Shown: piece by piece, positions 1-5,383 of the stretch | Numbering within the stretch: position 1 is the first letter of the stretch | How the letters are laid out: each line of letters starts with the position of its first letter | Assembly: GCA_047639575.1 (NCBI GenBank) | Contig: JBLIOB010000269.1 | Span: 1-5,936 of the forward strand | Direction: 5' to 3' | DNA: 5,936 nucleotides | Source of the DNA: JBLIOB01 sp047639575 | GTDB lineage: Bacteria > Bacteroidota > Bacteroidia > Flavobacteriales_D > Parvicellaceae | Program-made: the position numbers and the translations under genes | The notes under the pieces: model-generated | Database searches by the model: none | Seen by the model: only the letters and a program-made list of their open reading frames with translations | What the model was told of the DNA's origin: nothing

Positions 1-257
1 GCAACTGCCTTTTCTGCTTTTTCTGGATTATCATCGTTAACAATAATCAATTCATTTCCGGGGATCCATGACAGAAATTCAGGAAACGCATCCGGCACTA
101 TTACCGTGCATTGACATCCCAACTTTGCTAAGAATAGGCCTAAGGCCGATGATGAGCCAATTGCGTCTCCATCGGGACTTTTATGAGTGGAAATGACAAC
201 CTTAGTTCCTTTAACTAGGGACTTAGTAAGAAATGTAAGTTCAGACGATGTAAGCAT
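1..257 (-). CDS. nrnA: NrnA-type DHH phosphoesterase (oligoribonuclease / pAp phosphatase), N-terminal fragment
   Basis: The family is a cytoplasmic, metal-dependent phosphoesterase that degrades very short RNAs to mononucleotides and dephosphorylates 3'-phosphoadenosine 5'-phosphate. Only the first 85 codons are in the window; the gene runs off the left edge. My translation of the minus strand from ATG 257 shows the first DHH-family metal motif, THKSPDGDAIGSSSALG, at residues 24-40, with H25, D29 and D31 as expected ligands, between a predicted beta strand (KVVIST) and a helix. The later DHH and DHHA1 motifs lie outside. An in-frame TAA three codons upstream of the ATG limits the start; a TTG directly before the ATG is a less likely alternative. 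No Shine-Dalgarno sequence is seen. The start lies 13 bases beyond the T-tract of the preceding gene's terminator, and I found no good promoter of its own. Family assignment is firm from the motif; substrate choice is inferred from the family. Confidence 0.9.
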   Translation of the reverse strand, partial: MLTSSELTFLTKSLVKGTKVVISTHKSPDGDAIGSSSALGLFLAKLGCQCTVIVPDAFPEFLSWIPGNELIIVNDDNPEKAEKAV

Positions 258-270
258 CAATTTATCTTAT

Positions 271-334
271 AAAAAAAGCCCCTCTCTTCATACCATTTGA
301 AATTCATCAAAATCGGAATGAAAAGAGAGGCTTT
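271..334 (-). terminator. Rho-independent terminator of the lipoprotein/secreted-protein unit
   Basis: Read on the minus strand, the arm at 323-334 pairs with 275-288: 8 continuous pairs (CCTCTCTT with AAGAGAGG), a two-C bulge, then 4 more pairs, followed by a run of seven T (271-277). The loop is long (34 bases) but contains further short complementary pieces (TTTGA/TCAAA near 296-310) that could fold. It begins 19 bases after the stop of the secreted-protein gene and ends just before nrnA, so some read-through into nrnA is possible. Confidence 0.85.
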
Positions 335-352
335 AAGCCGTTAATAATTTTG

Positions 353-973
353 TTATTGACCGAAGCCCAATCTAATTCCTTTTCTATGCTCGACTAAAAG
401 ACCAACACAAGCAACCATAACTCCTTCTTCTGAGGCAAGACCATCTCCACCACCAGCTCCTGGCACAATTACTTCAATGTGCAATTTTCTAGTTCTATCA
501 GACATAAATGAGAAATCTCCACCATCCTTTTTGCTATCGTACCGGACAGTTTCTTTCATCTCATAAACTCTTTTCTTTTCAGTTCTAGTAATTGTCTGCA
601 TTTCTGGATTACCGTCTTCACCATAAATAGTCATTCCCTCAGCATCTTTTTTTTCAACCTTTTCTGAAATCTGAACATCTTTCCATCTTGCTTTTTTAGC
701 TCTTTCTACAATTCTGATTTGAACTGGTCCGGGCATCGCCTCTTCATCAGCACAAGCTGAAACTCTATAATCCATGCCTTTATAAGCAATCATAGTAACT
801 TCTGTCGTGTCTCCTGTAACAAAAGCCCCACTCTTCGATTGACCATTATAGAAATAGCCTTCTTTTTTCGCGTTATCACAAATTCTCACAAACTGAAAAC
901 AATCATTTTGAGCAAACGATGTAGCGCTTGAAAGAATTAATAAGGCACCTATAGCAACAAATACTTTTCTCAT
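353..973 (-). CDS. Small secreted protein of unknown function
   Basis: I do not recognise a named family. The 206-residue product begins with a classical signal peptide: basic MRK, a hydrophobic core at about 4-16, and a likely signal-peptidase I site after SFA (residue 21), so the mature protein of about 185 residues should be exported to the periplasm or beyond. The mature part has four cysteines (C25, C32, C74, C189), enough for two disulphides, which suits an exported protein. Alternating hydrophobic and charged stretches suggest mostly beta structure. A very charged middle (about 88-150) surrounds a loop, YGEDGNPE, at 117-124, and a glycine-rich turn PGAGGGDG lies at 171-178. The gene starts 11 bases after the lipoprotein stop, so the two are almost surely co-transcribed and perhaps work together in the envelope. 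A terminator follows. The ATG start is supported by the signal peptide beginning there. Confidence 0.8.
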   Translation of the reverse strand: MRKVFVAIGALLILSSATSFAQNDCFQFVRICDNAKKEGYFYNGQSKSGAFVTGDTTEVTMIAYKGMDYRVSACADEEAMPGPVQIRIVERAKKARWKDVQISEKVEKKDAEGMTIYGEDGNPEMQTITRTEKKRVYEMKETVRYDSKKDGGDFSFMSDRTRKLHIEVIVPGAGGGDGLASEEGVMVACVGLLVEHRKGIRLGFGQ

Positions 974-984
974 AATATTATTAA

Positions 985-1905
985 TTAATCTGTAATTGAA
1001 TTTCTTAACTCAGCTACTTTTGATTTTAGATTATTGAACTGTTCACTAGAGATCGATAAGTTTCCTCCTCCAGACATCATCATTGTACCGTTTTCGTCTG
1101 TTGAAGTTTCATCATCACCTTCAGAAAATTCAAGTTCTGAAAAAATAATCTCAATATCGGCAAGATCCATCATCACATCTGCAACATCCGAATCAGCCTC
1201 TTGCTCTGCCAAGAACCCCAATACCGACTCAACAGATAAAGCTTGATTTGCTATTTCTTGAATAACTTGATTTCCTTCTTCATACTCATCAACCATATTT
1301 GTTAGCAAGTAAAGACCTTCAACCCAACCTCCAGCTACAATCAATCTAAGTGCGGCTTCTCTTTCATTCTTTTCTAAATAATCATAAGCCTTGTAAAAAG
1401 GTTCAGATGTTAAAGATGAAAGTTCTTCTTTATTTCCAGATGCAACTAAAGCGCTCAACTTATCTTTAAGTTCTGCGTCCATTGCTCCTGTAATATTTAA
1501 ATCGCTCATCAAATCATCGGCAGCTTTTAAATACTTAACAATATCTGGACCAAACTCAAAATTCGAAGCGTAACCAAGGTCTGCAATATAAACTCCAAGA
1601 TTCATTGCTTTAGATTTTTTATCAGTATACTCTCCTGCTCTCGAAGGGTCATTCATAAATTCAAAATTGGCAGATGCGCCAATATTTTCTAAAGCCATAA
1701 ACAAATCAGCCGGTGTTGGAACCTTATACTCTTTATTAGGATCGTAGCTTAATTCATCTAAGTTATCATTAGCTGTATTCGTTGTGTCTTCCACTACGTC
1801 ACTGGTAATTTCAGTATTTACTTCTTCTGTTTCGCTACATGCACTCAACAATAATGCAGTTGCAATCGTTACACAAGAAATTATTTTCACTTGGTTTCTT
1901 TTCAT
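985..1905 (-). CDS. Uncharacterised lipoprotein, first gene of a two-gene envelope unit
   Basis: The 306-residue product has a lipoprotein signal: basic MKRNQVK, a hydrophobic stretch, then the lipobox LSAC with C23 as the lipidated residue. It should be tethered to the inner or outer membrane on the periplasmic side. An acidic, Thr-rich linker (24-58) leads into a mostly helical domain from about 60 to 260. Striking segments are SKAMNLGVYIADLGYA at 98-113 and AGGWVEGLYLL at 191-201. From memory these resemble signatures of a group of Bacteroidota lipoproteins annotated only as hypothetical; I cannot name a function. Near the C terminus an acidic stretch (259-272) is followed by a low-complexity loop MMMSGGG (275-281) and a final helix. 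The gene has its own promoter about 20-50 bases upstream and is followed after 11 bases by a small secreted-protein gene. The ATG at 1905 fits the signal peptide, so the start is secure. Confidence 0.85.
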   Translation of the reverse strand: MKRNQVKIISCVTIATALLLSACSETEEVNTEITSDVVEDTTNTANDNLDELSYDPNKEYKVPTPADLFMALENIGASANFEFMNDPSRAGEYTDKKSKAMNLGVYIADLGYASNFEFGPDIVKYLKAADDLMSDLNITGAMDAELKDKLSALVASGNKEELSSLTSEPFYKAYDYLEKNEREAALRLIVAGGWVEGLYLLTNMVDEYEEGNQVIQEIANQALSVESVLGFLAEQEADSDVADVMMDLADIEIIFSELEFSEGDDETSTDENGTMMMSGGGNLSISSEQFNNLKSKVAELRNSITD

Positions 1906-1927
1906 TTTCCGAGATTTTCTGGTAGAC

Positions 1928-1957
1928 CAAAAATAGCAATAATTTAACTGTGTGCAA
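1928..1957 (-). promoter_or_regulatory. Bacteroidota-type promoter of the lipoprotein gene
   Basis: On the minus strand a TTG (1955-1957) is followed after 19 bases by TATTTTTG (1928-1935), a full match to the TAnnTTTG -7 consensus used by the primary sigma factor of Bacteroidota, with typical spacing. The transcript would start near 1921-1924, giving a leader of roughly 17 bases before the ATG at 1905. Confidence 0.75.
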
Positions 1958-2006
1958 TCTGTACAATATTTAATTCCATTCTAAGCTTCTAATAAAGGTC
2001 AATTAC

Positions 2007-2014
2007 TATCTTTG
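2007..2014 (+). promoter_or_regulatory. -7 promoter element of ndk
   Basis: TATCTTTG matches the Bacteroidota -7 consensus TAnnTTTG exactly. No TTG stands at the usual distance upstream, so the -33 element is weak or missing. Transcription would start around 2019-2022, leaving about 18 bases of A-rich leader before the ndk ATG at 2039. The box covers the TTG at 2012, so that TTG cannot be the ndk start if this promoter is the one used. Confidence 0.6.
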
Positions 2015-2038
2015 CCGCAAATTAGAAATAAGAAAAAA

Positions 2039-2458
2039 ATGGCTGGAAACAGAACTTTTACGATGTTGAAACCGGATGCGGTTGAAAGTGGAAACATTGG
2101 AAATATTATTCAGAAAATAACTGATGCAGGATTTGGAATCGTTGCAATGAAATACACAGAACTTTCAGAAGCACAAGCGAAAGAATTTTATGAAGTTCAC
2201 GCTGAGAGACCGTTTTATGGTGAGCTAGTTGAATACATGACTTCTGGACCTATCATTGCAGCTATTCTTGAAAAAGACAATGCAATGGCAGATTTCAGAG
2301 CACTGATTGGTGCAACTGACCCAGCAGATGCTGCAAAAGGAACTATTAGAGCTCTTTATGCTGAATCAAAAGCAAAAAATGCAGTTCATGGCTCAGACAG
2401 TGATGAAAACGCTCAGATTGAAGGAGATTTTCACTTTGGAGCGAACGAAAGATTTTAG
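2039..2458 (+). CDS. ndk: Nucleoside diphosphate kinase
   Basis: NDK moves the terminal phosphate from ATP to other nucleoside diphosphates through a phosphohistidine intermediate and so balances NTP and dNTP pools in the cytoplasm. The 139-residue product is the usual family length. The active-site segment NAVHGSDS (114-121) contains the catalytic H117. The conserved nucleotide-binding residues K11, Y51, F59, R87, T93, R104 and N114 are all present at the spacing of characterised NDKs. I chose the ATG at 2039 (MAGNRTFTMLKPDAV) over a TTG at 2012, which would add nine residues (mostly basic and polar) and lies inside the -7 promoter box. The AAGAAAAAA before the ATG is the only ribosome-binding context seen. 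ndk is a single-gene unit with its own promoter and terminator, convergent with the recF-DUF721 pair. Confidence 0.97.
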   Translation: MAGNRTFTMLKPDAVESGNIGNIIQKITDAGFGIVAMKYTELSEAQAKEFYEVHAERPFYGELVEYMTSGPIIAAILEKDNAMADFRALIGATDPADAAKGTIRALYAESKAKNAVHGSDSDENAQIEGDFHFGANERF

Positions 2459-2477
2459 GTTTATCTAGAAAACTTCC

Positions 2478-2512
2478 AGCCCTATTGATCTATAGATTAA
2501 TAGGGCTTTTTT
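2478..2512 (+). terminator. Rho-independent terminator of ndk
   Basis: AGCCCTATT (2478-2486) pairs perfectly with AATAGGGCT (2499-2507). The interior ATC/GAT can extend the stem past a G-T wobble to a TATA loop. Six T follow (2507-2512). It starts 20 bases after the ndk stop. On the opposite strand, 36 bases beyond the DUF721 stop at 2523, the same hairpin lacks a strong T-run, so it serves ndk mainly and the converging unit only perhaps. Confidence 0.93.
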
Positions 2513-2522
2513 ATGCCTTAAA

Positions 2523-2819
2523 TTATTTAAGAAGCACACCTTTTAAATAATCAATCCCTAAATGACTATTTAAATTCTCAACGATTTGAGATTTCCCGTA
2601 AGAAAGTTCTTCTCTTAGAGTTGAGCTATCCAACTTCACGTGAATAACCTTTTTAACAACCCGAATTTCTATTGTTTTCCCAGCAATAACCGGCCCCATA
2701 ACTTCACCCCATGCTTCAATAACATCAAGTTCCACCATTTTGTCGCTTAGCTTGTACACTTTCAGTAATCGCTCGATCGCATCTTCTAAAGAACTAGTAT
2801 TTGAATCTCGTTTAGCCAA
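2523..2819 (-). CDS. DUF721 / DciA-like protein, TTG start inside recF
   Basis: A small protein of about 98 residues that fits the DUF721 family, whose proteobacterial member DciA helps load the replicative helicase DnaB; a role in replication here is inferred from the family and from the recF neighbour. Visible signatures are IEAWGEVMGPVIAGKT in the middle and LDSSTLREELSYGKSQ followed by IVENLN towards the end, giving the expected helix / beta-sheet / helix layout. No ATG precedes residue Met-30 (counted from the first TTG), which lies inside the domain. An in-frame TAA stands directly before the TTG at 2825, so translation must begin at a TTG at 2825 or 2819. I prefer 2819 because it gives MAKR..., the start I remember for flavobacterial relatives. 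The gene then overlaps the recF stop by 8 bases (14 from 2825), so it is probably translated by coupling to recF. Confidence 0.85.
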   Translation of the reverse strand: MAKRDSNTSSLEDAIERLLKVYKLSDKMVELDVIEAWGEVMGPVIAGKTIEIRVVKKVIHVKLDSSTLREELSYGKSQIVENLNSHLGIDYLKGVLLK

Positions 2820-3894
2820 TTCCAATTAGGTTATATTCAACATCATGACGTTTCAATATTTCATGCACTCTATCTTCATTAGTATCCGTTATAAACACTT
2901 GTCCGAACTCATTATTTGAAACAAGCTCCATTAACTTTGTAATTCTAAGTCTGTCTAACTTATCGAAAATATCATCTAACAACAGAATTGGAAGATACCC
3001 TTTACTTTTTGCTAAAAATGAAAATTGCCCAAGCTTTAAAGAGATCAAAAAAGATTTCTGCTGCCCTTGAGACCCAAATTTCTTCACAGGATATCCATTT
3101 AACTTGAAAACTAAATCATCTTTATGAACACCGGCACTTGAGTAAGCTGTCATGCGGTCCTTATCTCTTGCAGCCATTAGCACCTCTTCAAACGAACCTT
3201 CCTTAAGCTGTGAACTATATTCAATTTCCACAGACTCTTTCGATGACGAAATAAAAGAATACCTCTCATTGAAGATGGGAACAAAAACTTCTAAAAATTT
3301 CTTTCGCTGATCATGTATGTACTGTCCATATTTAATAAGAGAATCGTCCCAGACTTTTAAATTATCCTCATTCCAAGTGCGTTCCTTTTGAAAATATTTT
3401 AAAAGCGCATTTCGTTGTTGAAGGGCCTTATTATAATTTAACAAATAATCTAAATACTGCTTATCGAATTGAGCAATGATGCCATCGATAAATTTTCTCC
3501 TTACTTCACTTCCGCCTAAGATTAACTCAGCGTCATTTGGCGAAACCATAACCGAAACGAAATGTCCAATATGATCAGCCAAACGGTCATATTCTTTTTT
3601 ATTGCGCTTAAACTTCTTCTTCTGCCCCCTTTTAACTCCGCAATAGAGCTTTTCATGATTGTCTTTTAGATCGTATTCTCCTTCCAAAACAAAGAATTCT
3701 TGATCGTATCTAATATTCTGTCGATCTATTGGATTAAAAAAACTTTTACAAAATGATAAATAATATATCGCGTCTAATAAATTAGTTTTTCCAACTCCGT
3801 TATTCCCAACAAAGCAGTTAATCCCTTTGCCAGCCTCAAATTCGAACGACTCGTAGTTCTTGTAATTTATAATATGTAAATTTTTTAACTCCAT
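2812..3894 (-). CDS. recF: DNA replication and repair protein RecF
   Basis: RecF is an SMC/ABC-like ATPase that, with RecO and RecR, helps load RecA at single-strand gaps next to duplex DNA. The 360-residue length is normal. In order, the sequence shows an N-terminal strand, the Walker A motif GNNGVGKTN at 30-38 (K36 binds phosphate), a helical arm region from about 125 to 250, the ABC signature FGSQGQQKS at 273-281, and Walker B with D-loop LPILLLDDIFDKLD at 301-314, where D307 and D308 should hold magnesium and polarise water. All key residues are intact. It is the first gene of a two-gene minus-strand unit, overlaps the DUF721 gene, and diverges from the TPR gene. A -7 box 15 bases upstream implies a very short leader. 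The ATG at 3894 gives a natural RecF N terminus (MELKNLHIINYKNY). Confidence 0.97.
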   Translation of the reverse strand: MELKNLHIINYKNYESFEFEAGKGINCFVGNNGVGKTNLLDAIYYLSFCKSFFNPIDRQNIRYDQEFFVLEGEYDLKDNHEKLYCGVKRGQKKKFKRNKKEYDRLADHIGHFVSVMVSPNDAELILGGSEVRRKFIDGIIAQFDKQYLDYLLNYNKALQQRNALLKYFQKERTWNEDNLKVWDDSLIKYGQYIHDQRKKFLEVFVPIFNERYSFISSSKESVEIEYSSQLKEGSFEEVLMAARDKDRMTAYSSAGVHKDDLVFKLNGYPVKKFGSQGQQKSFLISLKLGQFSFLAKSKGYLPILLLDDIFDKLDRLRITKLMELVSNNEFGQVFITDTNEDRVHEILKRHDVEYNLIGIG

Positions 3895-3908
3895 TTTATT
3901 CGTGGATA

Positions 3909-3916
3909 CAAAAGTA
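3909..3916 (-). promoter_or_regulatory. -7 promoter element of recF
   Basis: On the minus strand TACTTTTG matches TAnnTTTG. A TTG lies only 10 bases upstream (3927-3929), too near for a normal -33 element, so the promoter may be weak or assisted. Expected transcription start near 3902-3905 leaves a leader of about 7-11 bases before the recF ATG. Confidence 0.5.
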
Positions 3917-3925
3917 AGATGTATT

Positions 3926-3937
3926 CCAATTGATTGG
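3926..3937. repeat. Short inverted repeat between divergent promoters
   Basis: CCAAT-TG-ATTGG is a perfect 5+5 palindrome with a two-base centre. It contains the TTG used as -33 element of the TPR-gene promoter and lies 10 bases upstream of the recF -7 box, so a protein bound here could affect both directions. It is short, and chance occurrence is possible. Confidence 0.35.
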
Positions 3938-3962
3938 CGTATTAGAAAAATATATATTTTTG
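3934..3962 (+). promoter_or_regulatory. Promoter of the TPR gene-ribH unit
   Basis: TTG (3934-3936), an 18-base spacer and TATTTTTG (3955-3962) fit the Bacteroidota promoter pattern well. The start of transcription should be near 3967-3970, giving a leader of roughly 35 bases that includes a perfect inverted repeat. Confidence 0.7.
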
Positions 3963-3970
3963 CATCCCGA

Positions 3971-3988
3971 ACCTAATAAGTATTAGGT
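3971..3988 (+). repeat. Perfect 8+8 inverted repeat in the TPR-gene leader
   Basis: ACCTAATA-AG-TATTAGGT is a perfect palindrome with a two-base centre, right at or just after the predicted transcription start and 14 bases before the ATG at 4003. It has no T-run, so it is not a terminator. It could be an operator or a 5' stem that protects the mRNA; which one cannot be told from sequence. Confidence 0.6.
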
Positions 3989-4002
3989 ACAAATTAAAGA
4001 CA

Positions 4003-4710
4003 ATGTCTGAAGAAAATATAGAAGAAGAAGTAACTCAAACAGAAGCAGTAGAGCAGGTTGTAGAAGATGCCGAAGGTGAACAGAAGCCGTTGCTTGATAA
4101 GAATGGTAAAATTCTTGGAGGAGTTTTAGTTGCAGTAATTGTGATTTTTGGTGGATACTGGGGATATCAAAAGTTTATTTCTGAGCCTGCTGAACTTGCA
4201 GCGCATGAAGATTTATGGTATCCGGAAGCAATGCTTCATTTTAATGAAGACTATGAAAGTGCCATTCAAGGAGATACTGGATTGATTTATGAGGGGTTTG
4301 CAAATATCGTAGATGAAATCGATGGTACTCAAGCTGGTTTGATTGCAAAATATGATCTTGGAATTGCATATCTGAACAACGATGAATATGCTTTAGCAAG
4401 AGAAACATTAAATGGTGTTGATTTTGGAGATGTGATGGTAACTACCGTTGTAAAAGGAGCAATCGGAGATTCTTATATGCAAGAAAACGATGCTAACAAT
4501 GCTTTGAAGTACTATTCTGAAGCAGTTGCAAACTCTGACAATTCCTTTACATGCCCTATCTATTTAAAGAAGTCAGGTTTTGCCAATGAAATTTTAGGAA
4601 ACTACAATGAGGCAGTTGCATTATACGAGCGTATTAAAACAGAATTTCCAATTAGTGAAGAAGCTCGAACAATTGACAAGTACATTGTTAAGGCAAAATC
4701 TAAAGTTTAA
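4003..4710 (+). CDS. Membrane-anchored tetratricopeptide repeat protein
   Basis: A 235-residue protein with a very acidic N terminus (about 1-29, rich in Glu), one hydrophobic helix at about 38-56 (ILGGVLVAVIVIFGGYWGY) and a soluble C-terminal part built of TPR-like helix pairs. It lacks a cleavable signal, so it is probably an inner-membrane protein with the acidic end inside and the repeats outside. Repeat units are visible at about 115-140 (AKYDLGIAYLNNDEYALARETL), 150-176 (GAIGDSYMQENDANNALKYY) and 190-214 (SGFANEILGNYNEAVALYERI), each with the small-residue and aromatic pattern of TPRs. The overall plan resembles the YfgM/Anc type of single-span TPR proteins, which assist envelope protein folding, but this is only a structural likeness. 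It is the first gene of a unit with ribH, whose ATG comes 2 bases after its stop. No link between TPR and riboflavin function is evident. Confidence 0.88.
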   Translation: MSEENIEEEVTQTEAVEQVVEDAEGEQKPLLDKNGKILGGVLVAVIVIFGGYWGYQKFISEPAELAAHEDLWYPEAMLHFNEDYESAIQGDTGLIYEGFANIVDEIDGTQAGLIAKYDLGIAYLNNDEYALARETLNGVDFGDVMVTTVVKGAIGDSYMQENDANNALKYYSEAVANSDNSFTCPIYLKKSGFANEILGNYNEAVALYERIKTEFPISEEARTIDKYIVKAKSKV

Positions 4711-4712
4711 TA

Positions 4713-5240
4713 ATGGCCACAGCCGGAAACAACTTATCCGAGTATAATAAAGAATTAATCCCGAACGCCTCAGAAATGAAGTTCGGGATTGTTGTTTCTG
4801 AATGGAACGACAAGATAACCGATGGACTATTAGAAGGTGCTACATCTACCCTTTTAGAGCATGGTTGCAACAAAGACAATTTCCTTATCGAATATGTTCC
4901 AGGCACTTTTGAACTTGCATTAGGAGCTCAGCTTTTGTTTGAGTCAATGGAAATTGATGCAGTTATTTGCATTGGGAGTGTTATTCAGGGTGAAACCAAA
5001 CATTTTGATTTTGTATGTGAGGGCGCTACACTTGGAATTAAAGATGTTGGACTCAAATATAATAAGCCAGCAATATTCTGTGTTTTAACCGACATGAATG
5101 AGAGCCAAGCAATTGAACGCTCTGGCGGCAAACATGGGAACAAAGGCACGGAAGCTGCAGTTTCAGCGATTAAAATGGTAGCGCTTAAACAACGCTTATT
5201 CCCCAAAAGAGACTCTATGGGGTTTGGACATGGTGAATAG
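4713..5240 (+). CDS. ribH: 6,7-dimethyl-8-ribityllumazine synthase
   Basis: RibH condenses 5-amino-6-ribitylamino-uracil with 3,4-dihydroxy-2-butanone 4-phosphate to lumazine, the penultimate step of riboflavin synthesis, usually as a pentamer or 60-mer shell. The 175-residue sequence shows the substrate-stacking aromatic W31 (SEWND), PGTFE at 63-67, the phosphate/catalytic region GSVIQGETKHFDFV at 88-101 with H97, F122 (AIFCVLTD), and R136 and K140 in IERSGGKHGNKG. These match the active-site residues of the Bacillus subtilis enzyme at a constant offset of nine. The protein is about 20 residues longer than that enzyme, owing to an N-terminal extension of about nine residues and a Gly/Lys-containing tail (PKRDSMGFGHGE). 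The ATG lies 2 bases after the TPR stop, without a Shine-Dalgarno sequence, so translational coupling is likely. No FMN riboswitch is visible upstream. Confidence 0.97.
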   Translation: MATAGNNLSEYNKELIPNASEMKFGIVVSEWNDKITDGLLEGATSTLLEHGCNKDNFLIEYVPGTFELALGAQLLFESMEIDAVICIGSVIQGETKHFDFVCEGATLGIKDVGLKYNKPAIFCVLTDMNESQAIERSGGKHGNKGTEAAVSAIKMVALKQRLFPKRDSMGFGHGE

Positions 5241-5383
5241 TAAACGCTATTATCTTTCAAATCATTTTCCCACACCCCCTACACAATCATTTCATTTTAT
5301 TAAATTGTCAACTTGAAGTAGAGCGAGGTTCAAAACTGTGCGTCTTTCTACATCATTTTATTAATCAATATTACTATTAAATT

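Noticed and set aside
1034..1246. Plus-strand open frame of 70 codons.
   Set aside because: It lies antisense within the lipoprotein gene, has a Ser-rich composition produced by reading the opposite strand, and lacks a promoter or recognisable domain.
3971..4002. FMN riboswitch ahead of the ribH-containing unit.
   Set aside because: The leader is only about 35 bases, far shorter than the RFN element, and shows none of its conserved helices.
4700..4906. Minus-strand open frame of 68 codons.
   Set aside because: It is antisense to the well-supported ribH gene and has no features of its own.
5236..5251. Possible terminator hairpin at the ribH stop (AATAG / CTATT).
   Set aside because: Only five AT-rich pairs, overlapping the stop codon, and no continuous T-run after it.
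4985..5275. Minus-strand open frame of 96 codons.
   Set aside because: It is antisense to ribH, whose active-site motifs prove the plus-strand reading.
5292..5364. Twelve-base direct repeat TCATTTTATTAA at 5292-5303 and 5353-5364.
   Set aside because: Two copies in a very AT-rich spacer, without regular spacing or a third copy; chance is the simplest explanation.
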